DNA of 41,540 bases from DATMRF01 sp035566435 (GTDB taxonomy: Bacteria > Verrucomicrobiota > Verrucomicrobiia > Limisphaerales > UBA8199). The stretch's first letter is position 1. Every line of letters starts with the position of its first letter. A program made the translations under genes and the position numbers. A model generated the notes under the pieces. It was not told where the DNA came from and searched no databases. It saw nothing but the letters and a program-made list of their open reading frames with translations. The stretch covers positions 1-41,540 of the forward strand of contig DATMRF010000090.1 in NCBI GenBank assembly GCA_035566435.1. The letters run 5' to 3'. Below, piece after piece: positions 33,171 through 41,418 of this stretch.

Positions 33171-34436
33171 ATGAAACCTGCTCCAATACCCAGATTTGTA
33201 GCCGCTCAGCCCATTCCCCGGTCTGCATTTATTTTCCCCCACGCACTCCAGGCTCAAGGCATGTTGGCTGCATTGGTCACCGGGTATGTTCCACCATTTG
33301 GCCAGCGCCTCGCAAAAGTTTTTAAAACCTCCGGAACCGCCGACCTTAGCCGCTTAGCGAACCTCTGTCCCAGGGGGATCCCTCAAGGATCGCTCATTCA
33401 TGGGGGGCTCTCGAGCCTGCTGCGGCACGTAATTTTTAAGAGGCGTATGCGGAGCGGCGCGGGGGGCGAGTTGATAATGGAATTTGAACGCCAATTCGCT
33501 GAGTGGGCCTCTCGGCTCGCTCTACCCGATCATACGTCTTTTATGGGGTTTTCGTATTCCTCGCTGGAGTTGATGGAAAAGGAACGTGAAGCCGGGCGGT
33601 TCGTGGTCGTCATTCAAATCGATGCCGCGGAGTTCCATCAGAAACTGGTGCTTGAGGAGGCGAAGCTCTGGCCAAACTACGCTGGCGTGGGTATCGAGTT
33701 CCCGAAGGAGTATTTCGAACGGGCTCGCAGGGAGTGGGCATTGGCAGATTTGATTTTGGTGAACTCAACCTGGACCAGGCAGATGCTTGTCGGTGAAGGC
33801 GTTCCGGAAAACAAAATAGAAACGATTCCGCTTGCCTACTCACCCCCGGCTGCAGACACCCCCGCCCCCCGTGAGGAAAAGGTAGAGCTTTCCGTGCTTT
33901 GGCTTGGCAATGTTGCGCTCGGCAAAGGCATCCAATACCTGGTGGAGGCTGCCCGGCTTCTTGTGGGAGAACCTGTCCGCTTTACCGTTGCCGGACAATT
34001 ACACGTTTCCAAGCAAGCAGTGAAAGCGGCTCCCGGTAATATGATTTTTGTTGGCCCGATACCCTCGGCGAGCGTCGCCGCGTTCCTGGATCGGGGAGAC
34101 GTTTTCGTCTTCCCAACACTTTCAGATGGGTTCGGCATTACTCAGATTGAAGCGATGGCTCACGGACTGCCGGTCATAACTACGCCAAATTGCGGCGAAG
34201 TCGTGGAGCATGGAGTAACGGGGTACATCATTGAACCTCGAAACCCACACGCATTGGCAAATGCCATTCATCTCTTTTCCCGTAATCGTGATCTCCTGCG
34301 GACGATGGCATCGCGTTGCGTTTGCGCCGCAAAGTCGTTCGGCCCGGAGGTTTTTGGAGTGAAACTGCGGGATATCCTCGTGGGGCGTTCCCATGGCACG
34401 ACTGGGGCAATTGCCTCTCTGCGCCCTGCAACTTAA
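33171..34436 (+). CDS. Family 4 glycosyltransferase
   Basis: 421 residues. The N-terminal domain is less conserved (RSAFIFPHALQAQGMLAALV). The linker reads LADLILVNSTWTRQMLVGEG, common in GT4 proteins, and the donor domain has LSVLWLGNVALGKGIQYLVE, MIFVGPIPSASVAAFLDRGD and SDGFGITQIEAMAHGLPVIT then CGEVVEHG. It starts 15 bp after the previous gene and has a GAGAG close to the ATG. The donor and acceptor cannot be told. Confidence 0.9.
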   Translation: MKPAPIPRFVAAQPIPRSAFIFPHALQAQGMLAALVTGYVPPFGQRLAKVFKTSGTADLSRLANLCPRGIPQGSLIHGGLSSLLRHVIFKRRMRSGAGGELIMEFERQFAEWASRLALPDHTSFMGFSYSSLELMEKEREAGRFVVVIQIDAAEFHQKLVLEEAKLWPNYAGVGIEFPKEYFERARREWALADLILVNSTWTRQMLVGEGVPENKIETIPLAYSPPAADTPAPREEKVELSVLWLGNVALGKGIQYLVEAARLLVGEPVRFTVAGQLHVSKQAVKAAPGNMIFVGPIPSASVAAFLDRGDVFVFPTLSDGFGITQIEAMAHGLPVITTPNCGEVVEHGVTGYIIEPRNPHALANAIHLFSRNRDLLRTMASRCVCAAKSFGPEVFGVKLRDILVGRSHGTTGAIASLRPAT

Positions 34437-34450
34437 GCTGGTGCGTCGCT

Positions 34451-35656
34451 ATGAGTAAGGCAGCCATAGCGTACCTGACGCAGTCGCTTTCCAGGCTCGC
34501 TGGCGGCCTTTCGGAAAGCGCCCGGTGCCTGGCTCAGAGCGTCCACTCAGGTGGAGTGATGAGCGTTACTGTCATCGGCCTTAAAGACGAAAGAGCCGAG
34601 CTTGACAAAGCCCTTTGGACTCCCCTTCCCATCCAAACTTATCCTTTCCTTGGCCCGCGCAGCCTGGGTTACTCACCGCAGTTAGCCGCAGGACTGGCTG
34701 CGACGGAATATGACGCGGTTCACTTGCACGGGCTGTGGACTTACACTTCAGTTGCGGCCTGGCAGTGGGCCAGACGCACGAGCAGACCGTACGTTGTGTC
34801 GCCACACGGGATGCTTGAGCCGTGGGCGCTCAGCCGCTCGGCGATCAGGAAGCGAATCGCTTCCCATCTCTACCAGGGGCGCTGTTTGCGTGGAGCCGCC
34901 TGTGTCCACGCAACTTCCATGATGGAAGCCAGGAACATCCGGCTGGCCGGATATGACAACCTCATCGCGCTCATTCCAAACGGTGTTGAACTTCCCAAAG
35001 CGATTTCCCTCCATGAGCCGCGGAAGCAAAACGAACCTCGGCGCGCTCTGTTCCTCTCCCGGATCCATCCGAAGAAAGGCTTGCTGAACCTGGTCGAGGC
35101 CTGGCACATCATCAGGCCGGTCGGTTGGGAACTGCTAATTGTGGGGCCGGATGAAGACGGACACTTGGAACGAGTCAAGGCCGCGGTCCGAGCGCGAGCC
35201 CTGGAGCAGCAGATCTCTTTCCCGGGAGAGGTCTGGGGCGAAGAAAAAACCAGGTTGTACTGTGGCTCCAACTTGTTTGTCCTGCCCTCCTTCAGTGAAA
35301 ACTTTGGGCTCGTCATCGCCGAGGCGCTAAGCTGTGGAGTCCCCGTAATAACCACCCGCGCGACGCCTTGGCAGGAGTTGGCCGAACGAGGATGCGGTTG
35401 GTGGATTGAAACCGGCGTCGAGCCCCTGGTCGCAGCCTTAGAGGAAGCCTTTGCCCTTCCGGCCGCATCGCTGAGTGCGATGGGTGCACGTGGAAGCACC
35501 TTGGTTGAGGACAGGTATTCCTGGGGCCCCATTGGGCAGGCCATGACTCGGGTGTATGAGTGGATCCTGGGCCGGCGCTCAAGGCCCGACTGTGTTATCG
35601 ACTCAGAGCCTCGCGCACCCAAGTCATCTGGAACTTCCCCATGTCATCCCCAGTAA
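34451..35656 (+). CDS. Family 4 glycosyltransferase
   Basis: 401 residues from ATG 34451 (MSKAAIAYLTQSLSRLAGGL); the frame is open further upstream but overlaps the previous gene, and the GT4 strand-loop starts at this Met. YDAVHLHGLWTYTSVAAW, YVVSPHGMLEPWALSRS and ALIPNGVELP match the WcaI/PelF-like branch, in which 'SPHGML' is frequent. The donor domain has RALFLSRIHPKKGLLNLVEA and the E-x7-E motif SENFGLVIAEALSCGVPVIT. The end overlaps the start of the acetyltransferase by 16 bp. Confidence 0.9.
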   Translation: MSKAAIAYLTQSLSRLAGGLSESARCLAQSVHSGGVMSVTVIGLKDERAELDKALWTPLPIQTYPFLGPRSLGYSPQLAAGLAATEYDAVHLHGLWTYTSVAAWQWARRTSRPYVVSPHGMLEPWALSRSAIRKRIASHLYQGRCLRGAACVHATSMMEARNIRLAGYDNLIALIPNGVELPKAISLHEPRKQNEPRRALFLSRIHPKKGLLNLVEAWHIIRPVGWELLIVGPDEDGHLERVKAAVRARALEQQISFPGEVWGEEKTRLYCGSNLFVLPSFSENFGLVIAEALSCGVPVITTRATPWQELAERGCGWWIETGVEPLVAALEEAFALPAASLSAMGARGSTLVEDRYSWGPIGQAMTRVYEWILGRRSRPDCVIDSEPRAPKSSGTSPCHPQ

Positions 35657-36201
35657 ATCTCTCGCGGTTCTCGACTGGTCAGTTTGAACGTGGCGCCGGG
35701 CCCCTGAAGGAAGCGCTCTGGGTGGCGACGAGCCTGCTGCTGTTCCAGCTTTGCCCGTTGAAGTTGTCCGCGCTCAAATGTTGGGTGCTCCGGCGCTTTC
35801 GTGCGACCATCGGGAAAGGTGTGGTGATCAAGCCCAGCGTGAAGATTACATTCCCCTGGAAGCTGACGTTGGGCGACCATGTCTGGTTGGGGGAGGAGTG
35901 CTGGCTATTGAACCTGGCGCCCATCGTAATCGACAGTAACGTGTGCATTTCGCAGCGGGCGTTTCTTTGCACGGGAAATCATAATTACAAATCTGCACAA
36001 TTCGACCTGATCACGAAACCCATTCGCATCCGAAGTGGAGCGTGGGTAGGAGCCGGGGCTTTTGTCGGGCCAGGTGTGACGGTCGGAGGTCATGCTGTAC
36101 TCGCGGCTGGTTCGGTGGCCACTTGCGACCTCGAGGATTATGGAATTTACCAGGGGAACCCAGCGGCGTTCGTAAAAACACGAGTAGTTGGAGAAGGCTA
36201 G
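35641..36201 (+). CDS. WcaF-like O-acetyltransferase (left-handed beta-helix)
   Basis: 186 residues from ATG 35641, overlapping the previous gene. PLKEALWVATSLLLFQLCP is the family N-terminus. The hexapeptide repeat core runs from IGKGVVIKPSVKITFPWKLT through LGDHVWLGEECWLLNLAPIV to GAWVGAGAFVGPGVTVGGHA, with the loop CTGNHNYKSAQFDL holding the catalytic His. YQGNPAAFVKTR is the standard ending. It probably transfers acetyl from acetyl-CoA to a sugar of the polysaccharide, as WcaF does for colanic acid. It is the last gene of the tightly coupled run. Confidence 0.92.
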   Translation: MSSPVNLSRFSTGQFERGAGPLKEALWVATSLLLFQLCPLKLSALKCWVLRRFRATIGKGVVIKPSVKITFPWKLTLGDHVWLGEECWLLNLAPIVIDSNVCISQRAFLCTGNHNYKSAQFDLITKPIRIRSGAWVGAGAFVGPGVTVGGHAVLAAGSVATCDLEDYGIYQGNPAAFVKTRVVGEG

Positions 36202-36403
36202 ACTCAGCTCAACCCGTCTTCTGCGTTGGCAATTGGGAACGCAGGTCGAACAAGTCCGTACGAGCAGGGGAGCTGAGACGGCGGATGCGGCGGCGAGCAG
36301 CCGTCGTCCGACCTCTGTGGTCGGCGCTCTCCCCTCCGTCCTCCAATCGCCGGCCCCTCGAGTCCCGCTGCGGAGTTGCGCGGTGTGGTAACCTCCATGC
36401 GCT

Positions 36404-36976
36404 GTGAAATTCAAGCGGTGGCACAAGATTGGGTTGGGGTTCGCGGCGGTGGCGTTCGCGCTGGGGATCGCCGCCCTATCGTTCCCACAACGGGTGTTGA
36501 CGGTGGACAACGGACCCGTCAAGGCGGATGCGCTCGTGGTCCTCGGCGGCGGCCAGGGAGAACGCGCCATCCGCGCAGCCGAACTTTTCAAAGCGGGCGA
36601 TGCCTCCAAAATCATCGTCAGCGGAGCCGGGGATGGGCTCGAGGTTCAACGCGTCCTGATCAGAAACGGCGTGCCTCCCTCAGCGATCCAGCTTGAGTCC
36701 AACTCGCAAAGCACGCGGCAAAACGCGCAGTTCACCGGCCCTTTGCTCCGGGCGATGGGCGCCAAGAGGGTCATCATTGTCACTTCCTGGTACCATTCCC
36801 GTCGCGGCATCAAATGCTTTCGACATTATGCGCCGGACATACAGTTCTATTCCCGGCCCGCGTATTCTGACTATTCAAGCTCCGGGTGGGCGCGGCACTG
36901 GACCGGGCGGTATGTCCGGTTCGAATACTTGAAGCTGGCGGGGTACTGGGTGTGTTATGGAGTGTGTCCTTTCTGA
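36404..36976 (+). CDS. YdcF/SanA-like DUF218 membrane protein
   Basis: 190 residues from GTG 36404. One N-terminal membrane anchor (IGLGFAAVAFALGIAALSFP) and a DUF218 domain: ADALVVLGGGQGERAIRAAE, KIIVSGAGDG, ESNSQSTRQNAQFTGPLL and VIIVTSWYHSRRGIKCFRHY. The family is envelope-associated, with ElyC and SanA linked to peptidoglycan or lipid-carrier metabolism; no reaction is settled. It is often found in exopolysaccharide and exosortase loci, which fits here. A 200-bp gap without a recognised gene separates it from the acetyltransferase, and a repeat array begins at its stop codon. Confidence 0.88.
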   Translation: MKFKRWHKIGLGFAAVAFALGIAALSFPQRVLTVDNGPVKADALVVLGGGQGERAIRAAELFKAGDASKIIVSGAGDGLEVQRVLIRNGVPPSAIQLESNSQSTRQNAQFTGPLLRAMGAKRVIIVTSWYHSRRGIKCFRHYAPDIQFYSRPAYSDYSSSGWARHWTGRYVRFEYLKLAGYWVCYGVCPF

Positions 36977-37036
36977 GGGACTGCGGGACTGAGGGACCAC
37001 AAGACCACGGGACTACAAGACCACGGGACTGCGGGA
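36976..37036. repeat. GGGACYAC array, copy 3 (upstream of the four-helix-bundle gene)
   Basis: About 60 bp of GGGACTGC/GGGACCAC/AAGACCAC/GGGACTAC units with an 8-bp period, starting at the stop codon of the YdcF-like gene and ending 2 bp before the ATG at 37039. The GGAC strand is on plus. The codons just after the ATG (AGAGACTACAC) continue the pattern. Confidence 0.88.
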
Positions 37037-37038
37037 TT

Positions 37039-37473
37039 ATGAGAGACTACACTAAGATTGATGCTTGGAGGCTGACTGACGATTTGACGGTTGCTATTTA
37101 CGAACTGACCCGCTCGTTTCCGAGGGAGGAGTTATATGGTTTAACCAGCCAGGTTCGGCGAGCCTCTTATTCCGTGCCGGCCAATATTGCGGAAGGTTCT
37201 TCCCGCGAGAGCAAGCGGGATTATTTGCATTTTCTGTATATCGCCAGAGGGTCTCTTTCGGAAACACAATATTTTGTCCATCTCGCGCAAAGGCTGGGCT
37301 ACTTGACCGCAGCAGAGGCGCAGGAATTCAATAGCCAAACCAAGCGAGCGTTTGGATGCCTGCACGGCTTGATTCGAGCCGTTGAAAAGGAAACGGGCAG
37401 GTTCGGCAAAATGATCGCGACGGCAACGAGTTTGCTGGTTATTGGCGTCTCGCGCATCGCTTTCGCTTCGTAG
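37039..37473 (+). CDS. Four-helix-bundle protein (23S rRNA intervening-sequence / S23 family)
   Basis: 144 residues from ATG 37039. The family signature is complete: RDYTKIDAWRLTDDLTVAIY, ELTRSFPREELYGLTSQVRR, ASYSVPANIAEGSSRESKRD and FLYIARGSLSETQYFVHLAQ. Homologues were first seen in intervening sequences of 23S rRNA genes, are small basic pentameric bundles, and are related to Avd of diversity-generating retroelements; their general role is unknown. There is no reverse transcriptase and no rRNA here. The last 20 residues (IATATSLLVIGVSRIAFAS) exceed the usual length. The gene is flanked by oppositely oriented GGGACYAC arrays, suggesting a discrete unit placed between the YdcF-like and exosortase genes. 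Confidence 0.9.
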   Translation: MRDYTKIDAWRLTDDLTVAIYELTRSFPREELYGLTSQVRRASYSVPANIAEGSSRESKRDYLHFLYIARGSLSETQYFVHLAQRLGYLTAAEAQEFNSQTKRAFGCLHGLIRAVEKETGRFGKMIATATSLLVIGVSRIAFAS

Positions 37474-37480
37474 TCGAGCA

Positions 37481-37550
37481 CTCCCGTAGTCCCTCGGTCC
37501 TGTGGTCCCGTAGTCCTGTATTCCCGTGGTCTCGTGGTCCTGTGGTCTTT
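37481..37550. repeat. GGGACYAC array, copy 4 (downstream, inverted)
   Basis: About 70 bp starting some 8 bp after the four-helix-bundle stop, with the GTCC strand on plus (CCCGTAGTCC, GGTCCTGTGGTCCCGTAGTC). Its reverse complement aligns with the array at 36976-37036; one 32-nt alignment gives 26 matches. The pair could form a long stem around the gene in RNA or single-stranded DNA. Confidence 0.88.
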
Positions 37551-37818
37551 AATCCTTGCCATTACCCACAACTCTTACAGGGTTTTGTAAGCTCTGCTGA
37601 TGACATAAACTATTCATCTTCAATGATTTGCCGGTTCGCTCAGGCGTCGCTACGCGACGCGTTGTGCAATGGGTTGGCACCCACCGTGGGCCGAGGCCCA
37701 CGGCTACCATCAAGCTGCCGCTCCGCGGCGCAGAGATGACAGCGAATTCCGGGCATTTTCCAGCGGGTTTGGGCGGCCAAGAAGGCAAACTCATCCCATG
37801 CTCAGGAAGATGTGGGTA
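37551..37818. other. Spacer before the exosortase gene
   Basis: About 270 bp with no recognised gene. GGTCTTTAATCC recurs at 37543-37554 and 37826-37837, so a short direct repeat brackets the spacer. Much of it (TGGGTTGGCACCCACCGTGGG...) contains small GC-rich hairpins such as CCGTGGGCCGAGGCCCACGG. Confidence 0.4.
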
Positions 37819-39471
37819 ATGACAAGGTCTTTAATCCCCCTCGCCTTGCTCTGGCTGCCGCTGTTTTATCAGCTTAGCGCCCAGTGGCTGGCATTTGAGC
37901 AGTATAATTACGGCTGGGCGGTGCCGTTTCTGGGATGGTACTTGGTCTGGAAAAGGTGGGCGGACCGGCCCGAAATTGAGCCGGGCGCGCGAGCCGTTGT
38001 GCATCCGGCTCTGTTGATGGGCATCCTCCTGGTCTCGCTGCTGGCGACCCGCGTCGTTCACGGGGCCAACCCTCTGTGGCGGCTGACCAGCTGGGCCTGG
38101 GCGCTTGGCCTTGTGTGTTTGGATCTCGTGCTGCTCTGGTCGGCCGGAGGGTTTCCCTGGGTGCGCCATTTTGGACCGGCGATTGGTTTTCTCCTGGTGG
38201 CTGTGCCGTGGCCTGGTGCTGTCGAGGGACCGCTGGTCCAGGGGCTGACCCGCGGGAATACGTGCCTCACCGTCGAGGCTCTGGGCTGGCTGGGCATCCC
38301 GGCGTTGCAGAGAGGGAACGTAATCGAGTTGGGGACCGGACTGCTGGGGATTGAGGAGGCTTGCAGCGGGATAAGGTCTTTCCAGGTCACGCTGATGCTG
38401 GCCCTGTTCTTCGGCGAGTTGTATCGATTCAGGGCGGTCCGCCGCGCGGTCCTCTGTCTGGCTGGTTTCGCACTGGCCTTCTTGTTCAACGTCACTCGCA
38501 CAAGCCTCCTGAGCTGGGTCGCCGCGGACAAAGGGACGGTCGCAATCGCCAGGTGGCATGACACCGCGGGCACCATTATTCTGGTCGCATGCTTCATCTG
38601 CCTTTGGCTCTTCGCGCTAGCCGCACTACGGGACCACGGGACTGCGGGACTACGGGACCACAGGACTACGGGACTACGGGACCACGGGACTACGGGACCG
38701 CGCGACCCGCCGAAGCGTACCATTGAGAGAACACCAGACTACCCACCCCCCGACGCGCCGGAGAGCCGGTCCGCTGCCACACCTCCCCTCGCTGGTTTCC
38801 GCCCCCTGCCCTCTGGCGCGGTCGCCTTTCTCATTTTGGCCTACCTGGTTCTCTCCGAGGTGGGGACGGAGCTATGGTACCGTTCCCGTGAATCATCGCA
38901 GCGCCCAACAGCTACCTGGAGCGTGGACTTGCCAAGAACCAATCGGAGCATGGCCCAGGCTCCTGTTTCTGAAGCCGCCCAGCGGATCCTTCGTTGCGAC
39001 ACCGCCACTCGCGCCACCTGGATCGATGCGGACCAGAATCGGTGGCTGGCCTATTGCCTGCGGTGGAATCCTGGGCGGATGGCGGCACACCTCGCGAAGT
39101 TGCACACACCGGAAGCGTGCCTGCCCGCATCCGGCTGGAAGCTAACGTGCCTGCCCGGCATCCGGCGCATGGGTCCGCTTCAGCCGCCGCTGCCGTTCCG
39201 GGCTTTTCGGATCGAAGATGGAGAAGGAGGCTCTGGCTATGTATTTTATTGCCGCTCGGGAGATCGCCGCGACAATGAAACCGAAGAAGATTCCGAATCC
39301 ACCCGGCTCCAACGGCTAAGGTCGGTTTGGAACGGCAGGGGCAATCAAGGCATGACCGTGCTCGAGATTGCCCTCTGGGGAATTGCCGACGAAGCCCAGA
39401 CGCAAGCGGCGGTGGAGGCGGAACTCAAGAAAATCGTGAAATCTCAAGAACCCGAGGAGCCGAGGCTTTGA
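37819..39471 (+). CDS. Exosortase fused to an EpsI (DUF3485) domain
   Basis: 550 residues from ATG 37819, chosen because AGGAAG lies 9 bp upstream; in-frame ATGs at 37810, 37798 and 37669 are alternatives. About eight membrane segments carry the exosortase catalytic triad: Cys182 (EEACSGIRSF), Arg227 (FNVTRTSLLSW) and His247 (RWHDTAG). Exosortases cut and anchor PEP-CTERM-type proteins at the inner membrane. Residues about 380-550 form the EpsI domain, with LHTPEACLPASGWKL as signature. Residues about 268-295 between the two domains (LRDHGTAGLRDHRTTGLRDH...) are translated from a GGGACYAC array. No protein with a PEP-CTERM tail lies in the window. Its location in a polysaccharide locus matches the known exosortase-EPS link. 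Confidence 0.93.
   Translation: MTRSLIPLALLWLPLFYQLSAQWLAFEQYNYGWAVPFLGWYLVWKRWADRPEIEPGARAVVHPALLMGILLVSLLATRVVHGANPLWRLTSWAWALGLVCLDLVLLWSAGGFPWVRHFGPAIGFLLVAVPWPGAVEGPLVQGLTRGNTCLTVEALGWLGIPALQRGNVIELGTGLLGIEEACSGIRSFQVTLMLALFFGELYRFRAVRRAVLCLAGFALAFLFNVTRTSLLSWVAADKGTVAIARWHDTAGTIILVACFICLWLFALAALRDHGTAGLRDHRTTGLRDHGTTGPRDPPKRTIERTPDYPPPDAPESRSAATPPLAGFRPLPSGAVAFLILAYLVLSEVGTELWYRSRESSQRPTATWSVDLPRTNRSMAQAPVSEAAQRILRCDTATRATWIDADQNRWLAYCLRWNPGRMAAHLAKLHTPEACLPASGWKLTCLPGIRRMGPLQPPLPFRAFRIEDGEGGSGYVFYCRSGDRRDNETEEDSESTRLQRLRSVWNGRGNQGMTVLEIALWGIADEAQTQAAVEAELKKIVKSQEPEEPRL
38625..38705. repeat. GGGACYAC array inside the exosortase gene, copy 5
   Basis: About 80 bp of CTACGGGACCACGGGACTGC-type units. 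With the GGAC strand as coding strand the 8-bp unit contains no stop in any frame, so the array reads through as a DHGTTGLR-like peptide. It sits exactly at the join between the membrane domain and the EpsI domain. Confidence 0.9.
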
Positions 39472-39967
39472 GCCCGGGAATCTGAATGCAGCGGAGGTTT
39501 CCGAAACTGCGGGTACCAATGCAATCACGACACTCTGCCGACTTGGAAGTCGGCGATACGGCAGGTTTGGAAACCTGCGCTACGACCGCTCTTTGAGCCC
39601 AGAAACCTGAATGCGGACGCCGAAACGCGAACCCGAATAGTTCACAGCCCTGAAGGCAGCGCAGGCTTCCAAGCCTGCTGTATCGCAGGTTTCCGAAACT
39701 GCGGGCACCAATGCAATCACGACACTCTGCCGACTTGGAAGTCGGCGATACGGCAGGTTTGGAAACCTGCGCTACGACCGCTCTTTGAGCCCAGAAACCT
39801 GAATGCGGACGCCGAAACGCGAACCCCTAACCCGTCGCGTCCCGGAGGCTACGGTAGGCTGCGGTAGGTTTGCCGACCCAGTGTTCCTTTTTGGTTCAAC
39901 CCGCCCGCTCCCCGGCCCACTCCCGGAACTCGATCTTCTGCTTTCTGCTTTTCGCTTTTAGAGGCGC
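39472..39967. other. Repeat-filled intergenic region
   Basis: 496 bp between the exosortase and the last glycosyltransferase, made mostly of the 192-bp direct repeat (39495-39828). The last 35 bp are a TTCTGCT heptamer tract ending in TTTTAGAGGCGC before ATG 39968, like that before wzt. No gene was seen. Confidence 0.65.
39495..39828. repeat. 192-bp direct repeat containing GCAGGTTTCCAAACCTGC elements, copies 2 and 3
   Basis: AGGTTTCCGAAACTGCGGG begins at 39495 and again at 39687 (period 192 bp); the sequences stay nearly identical through CTGAATGCGGACGCCGAAAC and end near 39635 and 39828. Each unit holds the hairpins CCGACTTGGAAGTCGG and GCAGGTTTGGAAACCTGC also found at 18381-18475. A recent local duplication of the element is the simplest reading. 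Confidence 0.88.
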
Positions 39968-41215
39968 ATGCGGTTCTTGCTGCTCAACCAAACCTTTCAC
40001 CCGGACGTCATGGCCACGGGCCAGCACCTGGCGGACCTTGCCCTGGGCCTCGTCGCACGAGGACACCAGGTCACCGTCGTGACCAGCCGCCGCGCCTATG
40101 ACCACCCGGAAACTCTCTTCCCGAAAACCGAAACCTGGCGCGGCGTTCGCATTGTTCGCATCGGCTCGACCGGCTTCGGCAAAGGCGCAAGGTGGCGGCG
40201 CGCTGCCGACTTCGCGTCGTTTCTCGCCTCTTGCTCGTTCCGCCTGGCCGTGCTCCCCCGACATGACGCGGTCGTGGCCCTGACGTCCCCGCCGCTCATC
40301 TCCTTCCTCGGCGCCTGGCTGACCCGCCTGCGCGGCGGACGCTTCTTTTACTGGGTGATGGATTTCAACCCCGACGAGGCCATCGCCGCCGGCTGGCTCC
40401 GCAAAGATTCGCTGGCGGCCCGCTGCCTCGAGCTCCTCTCCCGGTTCAGCCTCGAACACTCCGCCAAAATCGTCGCCCTCGACCGCTTCATGCGCGACCG
40501 CATCACGGCCAAAGGTATCGCGACCGAGAAAATCGCCGTGCTGCCGCCGGGGTCCCAGGATGACCAGGTGAGATTTGACCCGGCCGGACGCGAAGCTTTT
40601 CGCCGCTCCCACGGATTGGAGGGCAAGTTCGTGATCATGTACTCCGGCAACCACAGCCCCTGCCATCCGCTCGACACGCTCATGGCGGCCGCCGACAAGA
40701 TGAAAGAGGATGGCTCACTCGCGTTCTGTTTCGTCGGCGGCGGCAGCGAATTCAGCCGCGTGAAGCACTGGGCCGAGCAGGGCGGCTATCGCAATGTTGT
40801 TTGCGTGCCTTATCAGCCGCTCAACCAGTTGGCGGCCTCGCTTTCGGCTGCCGATGCTCATCTGGTCGTCATGGGCGACCCCTTCGTAGGCCTGGTCCAT
40901 CCGTGCAAGATTTACAACATTCTCGCAGTCGGCGCGCCCGTCCTGTATATCGGTCCCCGGCCCAGCCACATTACCGAGATTCTGGGCGCGGAGCCTTCCA
41001 CCGCCGCCACGGCTCCGGCTCCGTCCGCCGCGACCGGCGCGGGAGGTTTCGTATGGGCCAGCGCCCGCCACGGTGATATCGACTCGGTCGTGGGCGGGAT
41101 TAAGCTTTTGCGCGAGGCTTCTGCCAGCGCGCCCCGCAAAGCCCCGGAGTTCCTCACCTCAGAATTCTCCCGCGAAGCCCTCCTCCCCCGCCTGATCAGC
41201 ACGCTCGAAGCTTGA
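39968..41215 (+). CDS. WbuB/WcaI-like family 4 glycosyltransferase
   Basis: 415 residues. RFLLLNQTFHPDVMATGQHL with ADLALGLVARGHQVTVVTSR is the typical N-terminus of the WbuB/WcaI branch; ALTSPPLISFLGAWLTRLRG and FYWVMDFNPDEAIAAGWL follow. The donor domain has FVIMYSGNHSPCHPLDTLMA, FVGGGSEFSRVK and GLVHPCKIYNILAVGAPVLY, where Lys and the 'KxYxxLAxGxP' motif replace the common E-x7-E. Residues about 338-358 (EPSTAATAPAPSAATGAGG) are a low-complexity insertion before a normal end. AGAGGCGC precedes the ATG. It probably adds a sugar to the lipid-linked glycan. Confidence 0.9.
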   Translation: MRFLLLNQTFHPDVMATGQHLADLALGLVARGHQVTVVTSRRAYDHPETLFPKTETWRGVRIVRIGSTGFGKGARWRRAADFASFLASCSFRLAVLPRHDAVVALTSPPLISFLGAWLTRLRGGRFFYWVMDFNPDEAIAAGWLRKDSLAARCLELLSRFSLEHSAKIVALDRFMRDRITAKGIATEKIAVLPPGSQDDQVRFDPAGREAFRRSHGLEGKFVIMYSGNHSPCHPLDTLMAAADKMKEDGSLAFCFVGGGSEFSRVKHWAEQGGYRNVVCVPYQPLNQLAASLSAADAHLVVMGDPFVGLVHPCKIYNILAVGAPVLYIGPRPSHITEILGAEPSTAATAPAPSAATGAGGFVWASARHGDIDSVVGGIKLLREASASAPRKAPEFLTSEFSREALLPRLISTLEA

Positions 41216-41307
41216 ACGACTGAGCGTTTGCTTGGAAATCCCTTTTCTCTGCAGGAGATGACGTATGGAGAATCAGATCCGCATTAAGCAGGGGCATGCG
41301 GTTAACG

Positions 41308-41418
41308 GAACGGTAGGGACGCGTTCCAGCGCGGCCCCATTATTTCCGGCAGGGATCGGGGACGCGGTGGAACGCGTCCCTACCGTTCGTTGGCAGCAAG
41401 GATCGGGGACGCGGTGGA
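41308..41418. repeat. Palindrome with 19-bp arms (GGTAGGGACGCGTTC), copy 2 plus a truncated unit
   Basis: Arms at 41308-41326 and 41370-41388 are perfect reverse complements and match the element at 18500-18580, with the loop in the opposite orientation. After TTGGCAGCAA a further partial unit (GGATCGGGGACGCGGTGGA, 41400-41418) stops abruptly where the IS-like sequence begins. Confidence 0.8.

Noticed and set aside
36976..37550. Diversity-generating retroelement with Avd
   Set aside because: The S23/Avd relationship prompted the idea, but no reverse transcriptase and no template/variable repeat pair were seen.
36976..37550. 23S rRNA intervening sequence
   Set aside because: The four-helix-bundle gene is of that family but no 23S rRNA sequence flanks it.
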